Under the pieces are notes generated by a model. The model did not search any database. It saw only the letters and a program-made list of their open reading frames with translations, and was not told the DNA's origin. From Nostoc sp. 'Lobaria pulmonaria (5183) cyanobiont' (GTDB lineage: Bacteria > Cyanobacteriota > Cyanobacteriia > Cyanobacteriales > Nostocaceae): a stretch of 64,000 nucleotides of DNA. The DNA lies in NCBI RefSeq assembly GCF_002949795.1, contig NZ_CP026692.1:4882545-4946544 (forward strand), in the 5' to 3' direction. Shown piece after piece: positions 33,421 through 42,207 of the stretch. Each line of letters begins with the position of its first letter. The stretch's first letter is position 1. Made by a program: the position numbers and the translations under genes.

Positions 33421-35220
33421 ATGAGAGGCACTATTCCCGTTGTTGCATCTGAGCAAACGAGTCAGCAACCTTCCACCCTGCGGCGCTTTTTGGAATATGT
33501 GCTACTCTATCGCAAAGAAATTCCCATCGCCCTGACATTAGTATTGATTGGTGCCATAACCCAGGCAGTTGGGCCATTCTTTATCGGCTGGTCGATCGAT
33601 CATCTGATTGCACAAGGGAATTTGCAAGGACTGCTGATGTTGTTAGGGCTACTTGGACTGAACTATGGACTTGGCGTCTTAGCAATTCGGGGTCAAATTA
33701 TTCGAGTCGGCTGGATTATGCAGCGATTGCTGGCTCAACTGAGACAAGATATTTTCATTAAAATCCAAAGTCTGCCACTTAGCTTTTTTGATCGCAGCGA
33801 AGCAGGCGATTTAATGAGCCGATTGCTGAATGATGTCAACACCGTAAATCAGGCATTTGGACTGACAATCGCCCAAATGCTGGGCAACACTTTCAGTTTG
33901 GTTGGCATTGTGATTGCAATGCTCTCAATCAACTTGCAACTCGGTTTATTGAGCAATCTGGTTGTGCCACTGATGATTTTTACCACAAGCTTATTTGCAC
34001 GTTGGGCAAGAGCCAGATTTCGCGTCACCCGACAAACCATTGGGGAGCTTTCCGCCAAGTTAGAAGAAGATATTGGCAGCGTGCGAGAAGCACAAGCATT
34101 TAATCGCGTACAGATGAATATCGCAGAATTCGACATTCTGAACGCCGCCAATAGAGATGCCAACGTTGAGGCTGTGGCAATTACTTCAGCCTTTTTGCCC
34201 TCCATCGATTTTCTCAACACACTAGCAACGGCAGGTGTGTTAGCCTATGGCGGTTATCTGGCGGTAACAGGATCTGCAACAGTAGGTGTAGTGACATCCT
34301 TTTTACTTTACGTCCAGCAGTTCTTTCGCCCTATCCAAATTCTCAGCCAGTTTTATACTCAAGCTCAATCTGCCTTTGCCGGATTAGAGCGAATCTTTCT
34401 ATTACTAGATGAACCGTCAGAACTCAAGGATATACCCGATGCCATAGAAATGCCGCCAATTCAAGGTGAGGTGACATTTGAGAATGTCAAATTTGGCTAC
34501 AACCCAGAGCAACTAGTTCTCAAAGGAGTGAATTTGCACGCCTATCCAGGACAGATGGTTGCATTAGTAGGGCCGACCGGTTCGGGAAAAAGTACAATTA
34601 TTAACTTGATTTTGCGCTTCTATGATGTATCAAGCGGTACAGTGAAAATTGACGATTTTGATGTGCGTAGCGTCACTCAAGCAAGTCTGCGCCGTCAAAT
34701 TGGTATCGTCCTGCAAGATAATATTTTGTTCACCGGCACCGTCGCCGAAAATATAGCTTTTGGCGCTCCTTACGCTACTCAAGCTGATATCGAAGCGGCT
34801 GCACAACTGGCAAATGTGCATGAGTTTATTACCTCACTGCCACAGGGTTATACAACTCAATTGGGCGAACGGGGAGCGCCTCTGAGTCAAGGACAGCGAC
34901 AACTAATCAGTATTGCTCGTGCGGTATTAATTAATCCCCGAATTCTGATTCTTGATGAAGCCACCAGCAGCATTGACACGCGTACAGAAGCGCTAGTGCA
35001 AATTGCGATCGCTCGTTTGCTCCAAGGTCGTACCAGTTTCGTAATTGCCCACCGTCTCAGTACAGTTACTCAAGCAGATCGGGTCTTAGTAATTCAGCAG
35101 GGAGAAATTGTAGAACAGGGTACTCACGCCGAACTCGTAAATCAGCAAGGTGTTTATGCCAACCTCTATGCTCTCCAACTGGGTGCAGCAGACACAACAG
35201 TTCTTCAAAATGAAAAGTAA
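33421..35220 (+). CDS. ABC exporter half-transporter, catalytically consensus partner
   Basis: The 599-residue partner has the same architecture: six membrane helices, then an ATPase with Walker A GPTGSGKSTII, Walker B ILILDEATSSID (catalytic Glu present) and the switch His in FVIAHRLST. Its signature is LSQGQRQLISIA, with Gln in place of the second residue Gly of LSGGQ. Each subunit is thus degenerate where the other is consensus: this one donates the catalytic Glu and His, and the first donates the canonical LSGGQ. That complementarity argues for an obligate heterodimer with one active ATP site. The pair is an operon. Confidence 0.9.
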   Translation: MRGTIPVVASEQTSQQPSTLRRFLEYVLLYRKEIPIALTLVLIGAITQAVGPFFIGWSIDHLIAQGNLQGLLMLLGLLGLNYGLGVLAIRGQIIRVGWIMQRLLAQLRQDIFIKIQSLPLSFFDRSEAGDLMSRLLNDVNTVNQAFGLTIAQMLGNTFSLVGIVIAMLSINLQLGLLSNLVVPLMIFTTSLFARWARARFRVTRQTIGELSAKLEEDIGSVREAQAFNRVQMNIAEFDILNAANRDANVEAVAITSAFLPSIDFLNTLATAGVLAYGGYLAVTGSATVGVVTSFLLYVQQFFRPIQILSQFYTQAQSAFAGLERIFLLLDEPSELKDIPDAIEMPPIQGEVTFENVKFGYNPEQLVLKGVNLHAYPGQMVALVGPTGSGKSTIINLILRFYDVSSGTVKIDDFDVRSVTQASLRRQIGIVLQDNILFTGTVAENIAFGAPYATQADIEAAAQLANVHEFITSLPQGYTTQLGERGAPLSQGQRQLISIARAVLINPRILILDEATSSIDTRTEALVQIAIARLLQGRTSFVIAHRLSTVTQADRVLVIQQGEIVEQGTHAELVNQQGVYANLYALQLGAADTTVLQNEK

Positions 35221-35262
35221 AATAGATATTATATAGCTCGATACCAATTGCCAGCAAAAAAA

Positions 35263-35517
35263 ATGAAGCTACCTAACCTCGATTCACAAACCATAGATCG
35301 CGTCATTGAAATGGCATGGGAAGATAGAACATCTTTTGATGCCATTGAAGCTCAGTTTGGGCTGCTGGAGAAGCAGGTAATTGCCCTAATGAGGCGCGAA
35401 ATGAAAGAATCTAGTTTCAAGATGTGGCGAGAGCGAGTCACTAAACGCAATACAAAACATTTATCTGGGCGAGAATTTATTGTAGGTCGGTTTAAATCGC
35501 ACAATCAAAAAACGTAA
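35263..35517 (+). CDS. TIGR03643/DUF2805 small conserved protein
   Basis: The product of about 84 residues begins MKLPNLDSQTIDRVIEMAWE, continues FDAIEAQFGLLEKQVIALM, and ends FKMWRERVTKRNTKHLSG. The helical, HTH-like layout and conserved W-E and RRxMK/WR positions fit the DUF2805 family, found in many bacteria without assigned role. I start at the ATG at 35263; the frame also has an upstream TTG at 35248. It lies 43 bases after the ABC exporter pair but may be independent. Confidence 0.75.
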   Translation: MKLPNLDSQTIDRVIEMAWEDRTSFDAIEAQFGLLEKQVIALMRREMKESSFKMWRERVTKRNTKHLSGREFIVGRFKSHNQKT

Positions 35518-35530
35518 GTAATTGGGTAAG

Positions 35531-35566
35531 CGTAGGCGTAGCCCGTCGGAGACATCGCTATTTTGT
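35531..35566. repeat. Dispersed repeat, copy A
   Basis: Sequence beginning CGTAGGCGTAGCCCGTCGGA and ending ATTTTGT. It matches 46613-46648 with two differences over 36 bases. A shorter inverted relative (GTCTACGACGGGCT) is at 13004-13017. It is non-coding and typical of intergenic repeats in Nostocales. Confidence 0.75.
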
Positions 35567-35680
35567 GATATGTTAAATTAAAATATTGTCCAAAATCATC
35601 AAAGGCTAAAATGCTGAAAAAAAATAAGCTTGCGCTTGCTTGCACTAATTGAGTGAAAACTACCAAATTCACCAAGCACA

Positions 35681-36214
35681 ATGATCAAAGTTACACTCTA
35701 CATTGCAGCTAGTTTGGATGGCTACATTGCTCGCAGCGATGGCGGAATTGAATGGCTATCAATCCTTGATACAGAAGATGAAGACTACGGTTACAGTGCT
35801 TTCTACGAATCGATTGATGCGATCGTCTTAGGCAGCAAGACGTATGAAGTAGGGCTTGGTTTTGATCAATGGCCTTATCCAGAAAAAAAATCCTTCGTAT
35901 TCACCCAGCGTCATCTCCAATCCGATCGTGAGGACGTTGTGTTTGTTTCTGACCCCGTAAAACAGGCGTTAGCTAATATAGAGGCTCAAGGTTTTAAAAA
36001 TATCTGGCTAGTTGGTGGCGGAAAATTAATCAATTCGTTTCTTCAACACGGCTTGATTGACGAATATATTATTTCAACTATTCCAATTATCTTAGGTGGC
36101 GGTATACATCTTTTTTCACCATCTAACCATGAAGAAAAATTGGAGCTGATTAACTCACAACAATATCCAACTGGTTTACTTCAAGCACATTATAGGCGAC
36201 AAGGAAATATTTAA
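35681..36214 (+). CDS. Dihydrofolate-reductase-like (RibD C-terminal domain) protein
   Basis: The 177-residue protein opens LYIAASLDGYIARSDGGIEW, the NADPH-fold start of the RibD_C/DHFR superfamily. It then has DAIVLGSKTYEVGLGF, RHLQSDREDVVFVSD and IWLVGGGKLINSFLQHGLID, the GGxxL cofactor loop. Members reduce riboflavin-pathway or unknown substrates with NADPH; stand-alone copies like this one are usually orphans. It is convergent with thioredoxin across a repeat-rich spacer (36220-36310). Confidence 0.82.
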   Translation: MIKVTLYIAASLDGYIARSDGGIEWLSILDTEDEDYGYSAFYESIDAIVLGSKTYEVGLGFDQWPYPEKKSFVFTQRHLQSDREDVVFVSDPVKQALANIEAQGFKNIWLVGGGKLINSFLQHGLIDEYIISTIPIILGGGIHLFSPSNHEEKLELINSQQYPTGLLQAHYRRQGNI

Positions 36215-36320
36215 AATAATTCGTAATTCTTAATGATGTTTTCTACGAATTACGAATTACGTAGCTTGCTTCTCGCCTTCTCTACGAGACGCTACGCGAA
36301 TGGCGATTATTACGAATTAG

Positions 36321-36659
36321 CTAAAGAAGCTTCTGAACAGCATTGCTAAAGTCTTCGTAAGGAGAAACTCCCACAATGGTTTCTGCTAAAGTACCATCTT
36401 TGAAAATTAAAACTGCTGGAATACTGCGAAGACCGAATTGTTTGAAAATTGGCTTATTGTTGTCAACGTCTACCTTAACGACTTTAGCGCGACCTTTGTA
36501 TTCTTGGGCAAGTTGATCCATTAACGGACTGACTAAGCGACAAGGGCCACACCAAGTAGCAGTAAAATCAACAACAACAACTTTCTCTTCACTTCCATTT
36601 AAAACAACATCAAATTCACTTTCTTCAACGTAAGCAACTATGTCAGTATCTGTAGACAT
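36321..36659 (-). CDS. trxA: Thioredoxin
   Basis: The 112-residue protein has the redox motif FTATWCGPCRLVSPLM (Cys residues near 37 and 40) and the cis-proline in LRSIPAVLIFKDG. It donates electrons to reductases and light-regulated enzymes in the cytoplasm. Length and motifs are those of a classical thioredoxin. The N-terminus MSTDTDIVAYVEESEF is more acidic than that of m-type forms, so I do not assign the exact subclass. No signal peptide. Confidence 0.93.
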   Translation of the reverse strand: MSTDTDIVAYVEESEFDVVLNGSEEKVVVVDFTATWCGPCRLVSPLMDQLAQEYKGRAKVVKVDVDNNKPIFKQFGLRSIPAVLIFKDGTLAETIVGVSPYEDFSNAVQKLL

Positions 36660-36896
36660 TTTTTAATTCCTTAGTGTCAAACTAAAATTTCAGCAAAAAG
36701 CTAACTATACAAACTATACTCCCTTCTGAGTCTCAGATTCATTAGTTATCTACATTCATTGGGAAACCCCACAGATGAGTTTTGCTTACTAGCGTATATT
36801 TAATAACTTAAAACTTTTGTACGTAGAGTGCGATCGCATAACACACTCTACCAACCAACCTAATCCAAAAACCCATACCTTCAAGGCGTAGAAGCG

Positions 36897-37208
36897 TCAA
36901 TACTCATCCTGCCGATCAAACAGTTCTAACAACCCAATTGTGCCTACAAAAAAAGTATAAGTAGCATATTTTATTGGCATCTTTTGTTTGGAAGGTGCAT
37001 AAAAAGCTGCTATAATGCTCTCAATGAAATGGCTGATTATGGCAAAACGCTCAATCCAAAAAATAAGATTAAGGCTGCTTGGCACATTAATATTAGTTAT
37101 TACTGCATAAATATTCCATGATTCCAATCCAATTGCGCTTGTTATAAGCACTGTAGATATAATTTTTACAAAGGTATAAATCTTTTTTTTGATAAACTTT
37201 AAGTTCAT
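36897..37208 (-). CDS. Small three-helix membrane protein, unknown function
   Basis: The 103-residue product begins MNLKFIKKKIYTFVKIISTV and has three hydrophobic segments (about residues 12-32, 44-68 and 80-96), with a short polar C-terminus LFDRQDEY. I do not recognise a family. The open frame extends to 37322, but its first 38 codons come from a GC-rich palindromic element (translated MRYTRRGTAVPCPYTPRY), so the later ATG is more likely. The inverted-repeat element begins 28 bases upstream of this start and may provide or displace its promoter. Confidence 0.45.
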   Translation of the reverse strand: MNLKFIKKKIYTFVKIISTVLITSAIGLESWNIYAVITNINVPSSLNLIFWIERFAIISHFIESIIAAFYAPSKQKMPIKYATYTFFVGTIGLLELFDRQDEY

Positions 37209-37235
37209 ACTGGTTACAAAAATAATATTTAACAT

Positions 37236-37535
37236 ATAGCGGTTCCCATTCAGATGCAGTACAACATTATATCGTGGGGTGTAGGGGCACGGCACTGCCG
37301 TGCCCCTACGGGTGTATCTCACTCACGCAAACCAGAAGCGCTATATATACAAAACTTGGGAAATTAACAGACAAATTAATGTGTGTTATTTAAAAATTTG
37401 CCCTAAGTCAATCAATTTTATTTATCTCATGATTTCCATTTTTGTAAAAGCCTATAAAAATATAGATATGGTACAGAGGTAAATTAGCACAGCTAGCTAT
37501 ACGCCCTTACGAATATTTTGTATGAGAACCGCTAT
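37236..37535. mobile_element. MITE-like element, 300 bp
   Basis: Terminal inverted repeats ATAGCGGTTCCCAT (37236-37249) and, inverted, ATAGCGGTTCTCAT (37522-37535) differ at one base. A near-perfect palindrome GTAGGGGCACGGCA/TGCCGTGCCCCTAC lies at 37281-37309. There is no transposase. The ends resemble those of the element at 29897-30226, so both belong to one family. Confidence 0.65.
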
Positions 37536-37557
37536 CTATATTAACCCAACTTGCGGG

Positions 37558-37788
37558 TTATCTGAGTTCGAGCACTTCGCACTCTGAGATTGATGCGATC
37601 GCCTCAAATAGAGTAACTATAAGCTGGGTTTTGGACAAAAAAAATGGGCGAGTTTCTCTGTTGAGAAATATATTAATGGCAGTCGAGAGATAAGGATCTT
37701 TAGAATCTTTCCAAAAAGGATCTTCCCACGCTGATGTTAAGACTGGGAAATGACGACCTCCAGAAGCCTTGAGATAATTTCCCATCAC
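37558..37788 (-). pseudogene. Fragment of a sugar ABC transporter substrate-binding protein
   Basis: The frame reads MGNYLKASGGRHFPVLTSAW, then EDPFWKDSKDPYLSTA and ETRPFF, a sequence typical of the C-terminal part of cyanobacterial sugar-binding ABC proteins. The protein then departs from that family. The frame is open upstream only to about 37865, with no start or signal peptide. It is therefore a relic of a once larger gene, lying beside a MITE-like element. Confidence 0.45.
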
Positions 37789-37916
37789 CTCTGGTTGTAT
37801 TAAGTATGTAATTATTCTACCGCGTGGTTTAATAATTCCATTAATGAAGCGAATACGAGGTGCTTAATATAGCACCTCGCATTCTGAAGATTTCTATTTG
37901 ACTGTGGCGTAGAGGA

Positions 37917-40700
37917 TTAAACAACTAGAAAGTTGTTTTGGCTTAGTGACACTCCACCAGATAGTTGTGCAAATTGTACCTGAGCAAATCCACCCGCACT
38001 GCCATCTTGGTCAAAATATAGTGCACCTGTGGTGTTGTTATAGATAAATCGCTGATCGAGCTTTGTTGCAGATGTTCCAAGGGAAAAAGAGCTAGCTGAG
38101 AGTAAACCTGATGATAACGCACCACCAAAACCAGCAGCCGATACCTGAATCAGTTCATTAGTCGCATTGAAGTTATAAATGCTATCAACGCCTTCATTGA
38201 AACTATTGAAAACAAAGGTATCAGTACCAGTTCCTCCATAAAGGTTATCATTACCTTTGCCACCTTTGAAGGTGTTTTTGCCAGAGGCACCAGAGGCTGT
38301 GAGAGTATCATTACCATCGCCTCCATCCAGTAGATTATTGCCTGATGAATAGTCCACAATCAAGCGATCGTCATTAGCACCACCATTGAGCGTGTTATTC
38401 CCAGAGACAGTATAAGCTCCGTATGACGAATATAAGGAGGCTGAACCAGAGGCTGTGAGAGTATCATTGCCATCGCCCCCATTCAGTAGGTTATTGCCTG
38501 ATGAATAGTTAGTAACTAAGTTATCGTCACCAGCGCCACCATTGAGGGTGTTCTTACCAGAGATAGCATCAAGATAAAAATCGCCTCGGTAGTCGTCGTA
38601 GGAGCCAGAGACGTTAAGAGAATCATTATCATCACCACCAGAGAGGGAATTATTACCATTTGAATAGTCAGCACTCAAGTAATCCTTACCTGCACCGCCG
38701 AGAATTGTGTTATTTCCGCGTCCCCCAGCGAGGGTATCGTTGCCATTGCTCCCCACAATCAAATCATCGTAGTTTGTACCTGAGATATTTAATTGCTCGA
38801 TATTCTTGTAGCTAACCTGATTCGGGCCTGCTGTAATCGAACCAGTGTTAGTAGCAGCATTGAATGTCGTTGTGATTCCCTGGTTGATAGAATAGTTATA
38901 GAAGGACAACAAATCGTCACCGTTGCCTCCATCTATGGTATCTTTGCCGCGATCGCCTCCGGTGAGTGTATCATTGCCATTGCCCCCCACAATCAAATCA
39001 TTGTAGGCTGTACCTGAGATATTTAATCGTTCAATATTTTTGTAGCTAACCTGATTCGTGCCTGATGTAATGGAACCAGTGTTAGTAACAGCATTGAATG
39101 TCGTTGTGATTCCCTCACCCCCGCTAGAATTACTGTAACAATAGGCTTCCAATAAATCATCGCCTTTTCCCCCATCGATAGTATCATTGCCACTACTACT
39201 CCCGTAGAGCGAAAGGGTATCGTTGCCATTACTTCCCACAATCAAGTCATTGTAGACTGTACCTGAGATATGTAATCCTTCGATATTCTTGTAGTTAATC
39301 AGATCCGTGCCCGCTTTAATCGAGCCAGTGTTAGTAGCAGCATTGAATGTTGTTGTGATTCCCTCACTAGGATAGATATACGAAACGCTCAACAAATCGT
39401 TACCTGTCCCCCCATCTACTGTTTGAGTCGCTAAGGAAGGTGGGGAAGTATATAGGACGAAAGAGAAGGAATCATTACCATTCCCTCCATTGAAAATGTT
39501 ATTACCAAACGTGCCATAGGCTTTTTTGTCGTCGTAGTAGCCAGAGGCAAAGAAAGAATCATTGCCATCCCCCCCATTGAGGATGTTATTGCCCGTTGAA
39601 TAGTTAATACTCAATTCATCGTCACCAGCACCACCATTGAGAGTGTTATTCCCGGAGGTAAAAGAGGCGGAATAGTCATAGTCGCGAGAGGCACTAAGAG
39701 AATCATTGCCATCTCCTCCATTGAGGATGTTATCGCCTGTTGAAAAGTTAGCATTTAATTGATCGTCACCAGCACCACCGTTGAGGGTGTTATTGCCATC
39801 TGTCTTAGACGTAGAGAGATTATCATTGCCATCTTCTCCATTGAGGATGTTATCGCCTGTTGAAGAGGTAGCACTGAATTGATCGTTACCAATACCACCG
39901 TTAAGGATGTTATTGCTTGTTGAATAATCAACATTCAAGCAATCGTTACCTTCACCGCCAAAAATCGTATCATTGCCATAATTTAAATCATTGCCACTAC
40001 TGCCACCGAAGAGTAAATCGTTGCCATTGCTCCCAACAATAAAGTCAGCGTAGGTTGTACCTCTAATTTCTAATTGTTCGATATTGTTGTAGTTAATCTG
40101 ATTTGTGCCAGCCCTAATTGAGCCAGTGTTAGTAGCAGCATCGAAACTTGAAATGATTCCTTTAGTAGCACTGGTGTAATATACAGACAAGTAATCCTCA
40201 CCAGTTTCTCCATTTACACTTTGAGTAGTTAAGGAAGAGGGGGCAGTTTTTGAGGCGGACAAATAGAAGGTGTCATTACCAGCCCCTCCATTTAGAGTGT
40301 TTCTACCCTGGACTTCATCTGCGTAAAAAGAATCATCGCCATCTTTGCCTAAAACCGTATTGTTGCCAACAGAATATCTAATATCAAGGTAGTCATCCCC
40401 AGCATCTCCACTGAGGATGTTATTTCCACAAGAATAGGCAGCATCAAGGGTATCATTTCCCTCATCACCCCCTACCAGGTTATTACCAGTACCACCACGC
40501 AGGGAGTCGTTATCTGTACCACCAAGAAGAGTATCATTCCCTGCACCACCAATGAGGGTATCATTTCCGGCATCACCGCTTAAAAGGTCGTTGCCATTTT
40601 TGCCATCAATGATATCATCACCCACTTTAGCGTTAATTGTATCTGCACCCTGACTACCCAGTAGAGTATCTTTACCGTTGGTTCCAATGATATTCACCAT
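37917..40700 (-). CDS. RTX-type calcium-binding repeat protein
   Basis: The 927-residue acidic, Gly/Asn/Asp-rich protein has dozens of nonapeptide repeats of the GGxGNDxL type that bind calcium as a parallel beta-roll, from the first residues (NGKDTLLGSQGADTIN). It has no N-terminal signal peptide. The C-terminus (TFVFNSFNEGVDSIYNFN, LDQRFIYNNTTGALYFDQDG, FAQVQFAQLSG, FLVV) is the usual type I secretion end in cyanobacterial RTX proteins. Within it a longer unit (TTTFNAATNTGSI, YKNIEQLNISGT, NDLIVGSNGNDTL) is repeated about five times. No enzymatic domain is seen, so an extracellular matrix or surface protein is likely. No type I secretion genes are adjacent. Confidence 0.9.
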   Translation of the reverse strand: MVNIIGTNGKDTLLGSQGADTINAKVGDDIIDGKNGNDLLSGDAGNDTLIGGAGNDTLLGGTDNDSLRGGTGNNLVGGDEGNDTLDAAYSCGNNILSGDAGDDYLDIRYSVGNNTVLGKDGDDSFYADEVQGRNTLNGGAGNDTFYLSASKTAPSSLTTQSVNGETGEDYLSVYYTSATKGIISSFDAATNTGSIRAGTNQINYNNIEQLEIRGTTYADFIVGSNGNDLLFGGSSGNDLNYGNDTIFGGEGNDCLNVDYSTSNNILNGGIGNDQFSATSSTGDNILNGEDGNDNLSTSKTDGNNTLNGGAGDDQLNANFSTGDNILNGGDGNDSLSASRDYDYSASFTSGNNTLNGGAGDDELSINYSTGNNILNGGDGNDSFFASGYYDDKKAYGTFGNNIFNGGNGNDSFSFVLYTSPPSLATQTVDGGTGNDLLSVSYIYPSEGITTTFNAATNTGSIKAGTDLINYKNIEGLHISGTVYNDLIVGSNGNDTLSLYGSSSGNDTIDGGKGDDLLEAYCYSNSSGGEGITTTFNAVTNTGSITSGTNQVSYKNIERLNISGTAYNDLIVGGNGNDTLTGGDRGKDTIDGGNGDDLLSFYNYSINQGITTTFNAATNTGSITAGPNQVSYKNIEQLNISGTNYDDLIVGSNGNDTLAGGRGNNTILGGAGKDYLSADYSNGNNSLSGGDDNDSLNVSGSYDDYRGDFYLDAISGKNTLNGGAGDDNLVTNYSSGNNLLNGGDGNDTLTASGSASLYSSYGAYTVSGNNTLNGGANDDRLIVDYSSGNNLLDGGDGNDTLTASGASGKNTFKGGKGNDNLYGGTGTDTFVFNSFNEGVDSIYNFNATNELIQVSAAGFGGALSSGLLSASSFSLGTSATKLDQRFIYNNTTGALYFDQDGSAGGFAQVQFAQLSGGVSLSQNNFLVV

Positions 40701-42207
40701 AACTTTTATCTTCCTGAATCGATTTTTTGAGTAACTTCAGCTATTAACTTTTTGTTAATGTTATTTAAGGACACACAGAAATTGCCGAGAGTTAACGCTT
40801 TCGACATACTTTTATGTCACCCTTGAGGGCTAGCAATTTTCTCGAAGATTTACCCTATTGATAAGCTTGTAAGTAGGACTTATCTAACTGACTTGAAAAA
40901 GGCAGGAGGTTCAAAGTTAAATTCTTTACCTAATTCCCTATTTCCTTTTTCATTCGTTATTTGTGTACCCATTAATAATGCTATTTACGACTATCTAAGT
41001 CTTAAGCATTGTACTATTTATGAGCGTGTATTTAGGAAAACAGATGGTTTCACACTTTTTCTATCATTCTTGATCCGCAGATCAACCCAGCCATCACTGA
41101 CAAAGTGTCGAAAAATCAAGCTTGAATGCCTAAAACCCACACTTCATATTTCTCATCAAAGCGTAGCCCTACTGTCGTAAATATAGAGAATAATTCACTT
41201 TCGATAGGGAAAGAATTTTTATGCAGTTGTTGTGGGCTATCGCCCGCGGGTGTATAGCTTAAAAATAAGGAACATCTAAATAACACTTTGATAACCATAT
41301 CTGAAAATTTACTGAGATGTCCACACTTAAAGACATATCTTTGCATACTCTTCACATTATTTGCCGATCAGTATAATGTGAGTACTTATCTTTATGTATT
41401 CTTCATGTCTTGATAGCCACTAATAATTATATGCAGCAGCTAAACAGCAGCTAAATGGTTGTTTGATCTGCTCGTGTAGCGTGTCGTCCCCCTAGTAGAC
41501 AAGCAAGCTGTAAGAGTTTTTGAAATCTGTATGCTGCGAGGTTCTGACGAATCGCTGTAGAGTATTGGCAAGTTATCAATAGCTACTTAAGAATAACTAT
41601 CTCCACCAAACATACTTCCGTAGCTTAGGCGTAACCTATCGTATAAAAACTACTAATGACGGTGGATCTGAAACTGGATTATACTGATAAATTTTGAACA
41701 AAATTAACACTCTCACCGCCATTAGGTACTTATTGTAGAAGTATAAAAAAGTTGTACAATTTTGCAGTTTGTAACCCCTATATTACCGTTGGCATTCACG
41801 CGACTTATAAAAATAAAGTTTTACAATTTTCCCAAAATTCGTCATATTGATAAATAAAAAAGTTGTACAATATCTCAAAAGCAAACCTTGTAATGGTTTG
41901 GAACTATTGACTACAAGATTCGATGGCGATCGCATCCCAAGTGCAAAACTGAATTAATAGGTTGAGTTTGCGATGGATGCGATCGCACTCTATTTCACTT
42001 TACCTGTAGCCACTAGCATGGAGCGATCGCTTAAATCATCTCTCAACTAAGCAACGCCATTTTCTAGGCAACCACAGCCAAAAACAGTAAATATACTAGC
42101 TACTAACCAGCCTAGTGTCTCTTATGGTCATAACAAGCAATGTCCGACCAAAAAACATTGGTATTTACATTGCTACTGACATCTGCCAAAAGGGAAAACA
42201 CCGCAAC
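40701..42207. other. 1.5-kb non-coding region before the defence island
   Basis: Several open frames of 60-95 codons exist but none shows domain character, coding composition or a ribosome-binding site. The right half (41740-41880) is AT-rich and holds repeated GTTGTACAAT-type motifs. HIP1 octamers cluster at about 41930-42040. The region could hold regulatory DNA or an unrecognised RNA; I see no tRNA or clear hairpin series. Confidence 0.5.
41743..41873. repeat. Three copies of an AAAAAGTTGTACAATT-type motif
   Basis: ATAAAAAAGTTGTACAAT occurs exactly at 41743-41760 and 41856-41873, and a variant (AAAATAAAGTTTTACAATTT) lies at about 41810-41830. The core TTGTACAA is a perfect 8-base palindrome. 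The spacing is irregular. Their position about 340-460 bases ahead of the helicase gene makes an operator or protein-binding array possible. Confidence 0.55.

Noticed and set aside
40893..41355. Two overlapping frames of 95 and 79 codons on opposite strands
   Set aside because: Both lack coding character; the region is rich in repeats.
41743..41873. NtcA or LexA binding sites
   Set aside because: The motif TTGTACAA does not have the GTA-N8-TAC spacing of NtcA sites nor a convincing cyanobacterial LexA box.
42115..42207. Upstream GTG start for the helicase gene
   Set aside because: The extra 31 residues look unrelated to the family N-terminus (RLEDLTKGTQVQGIL), which begins just after the ATG at 42208.
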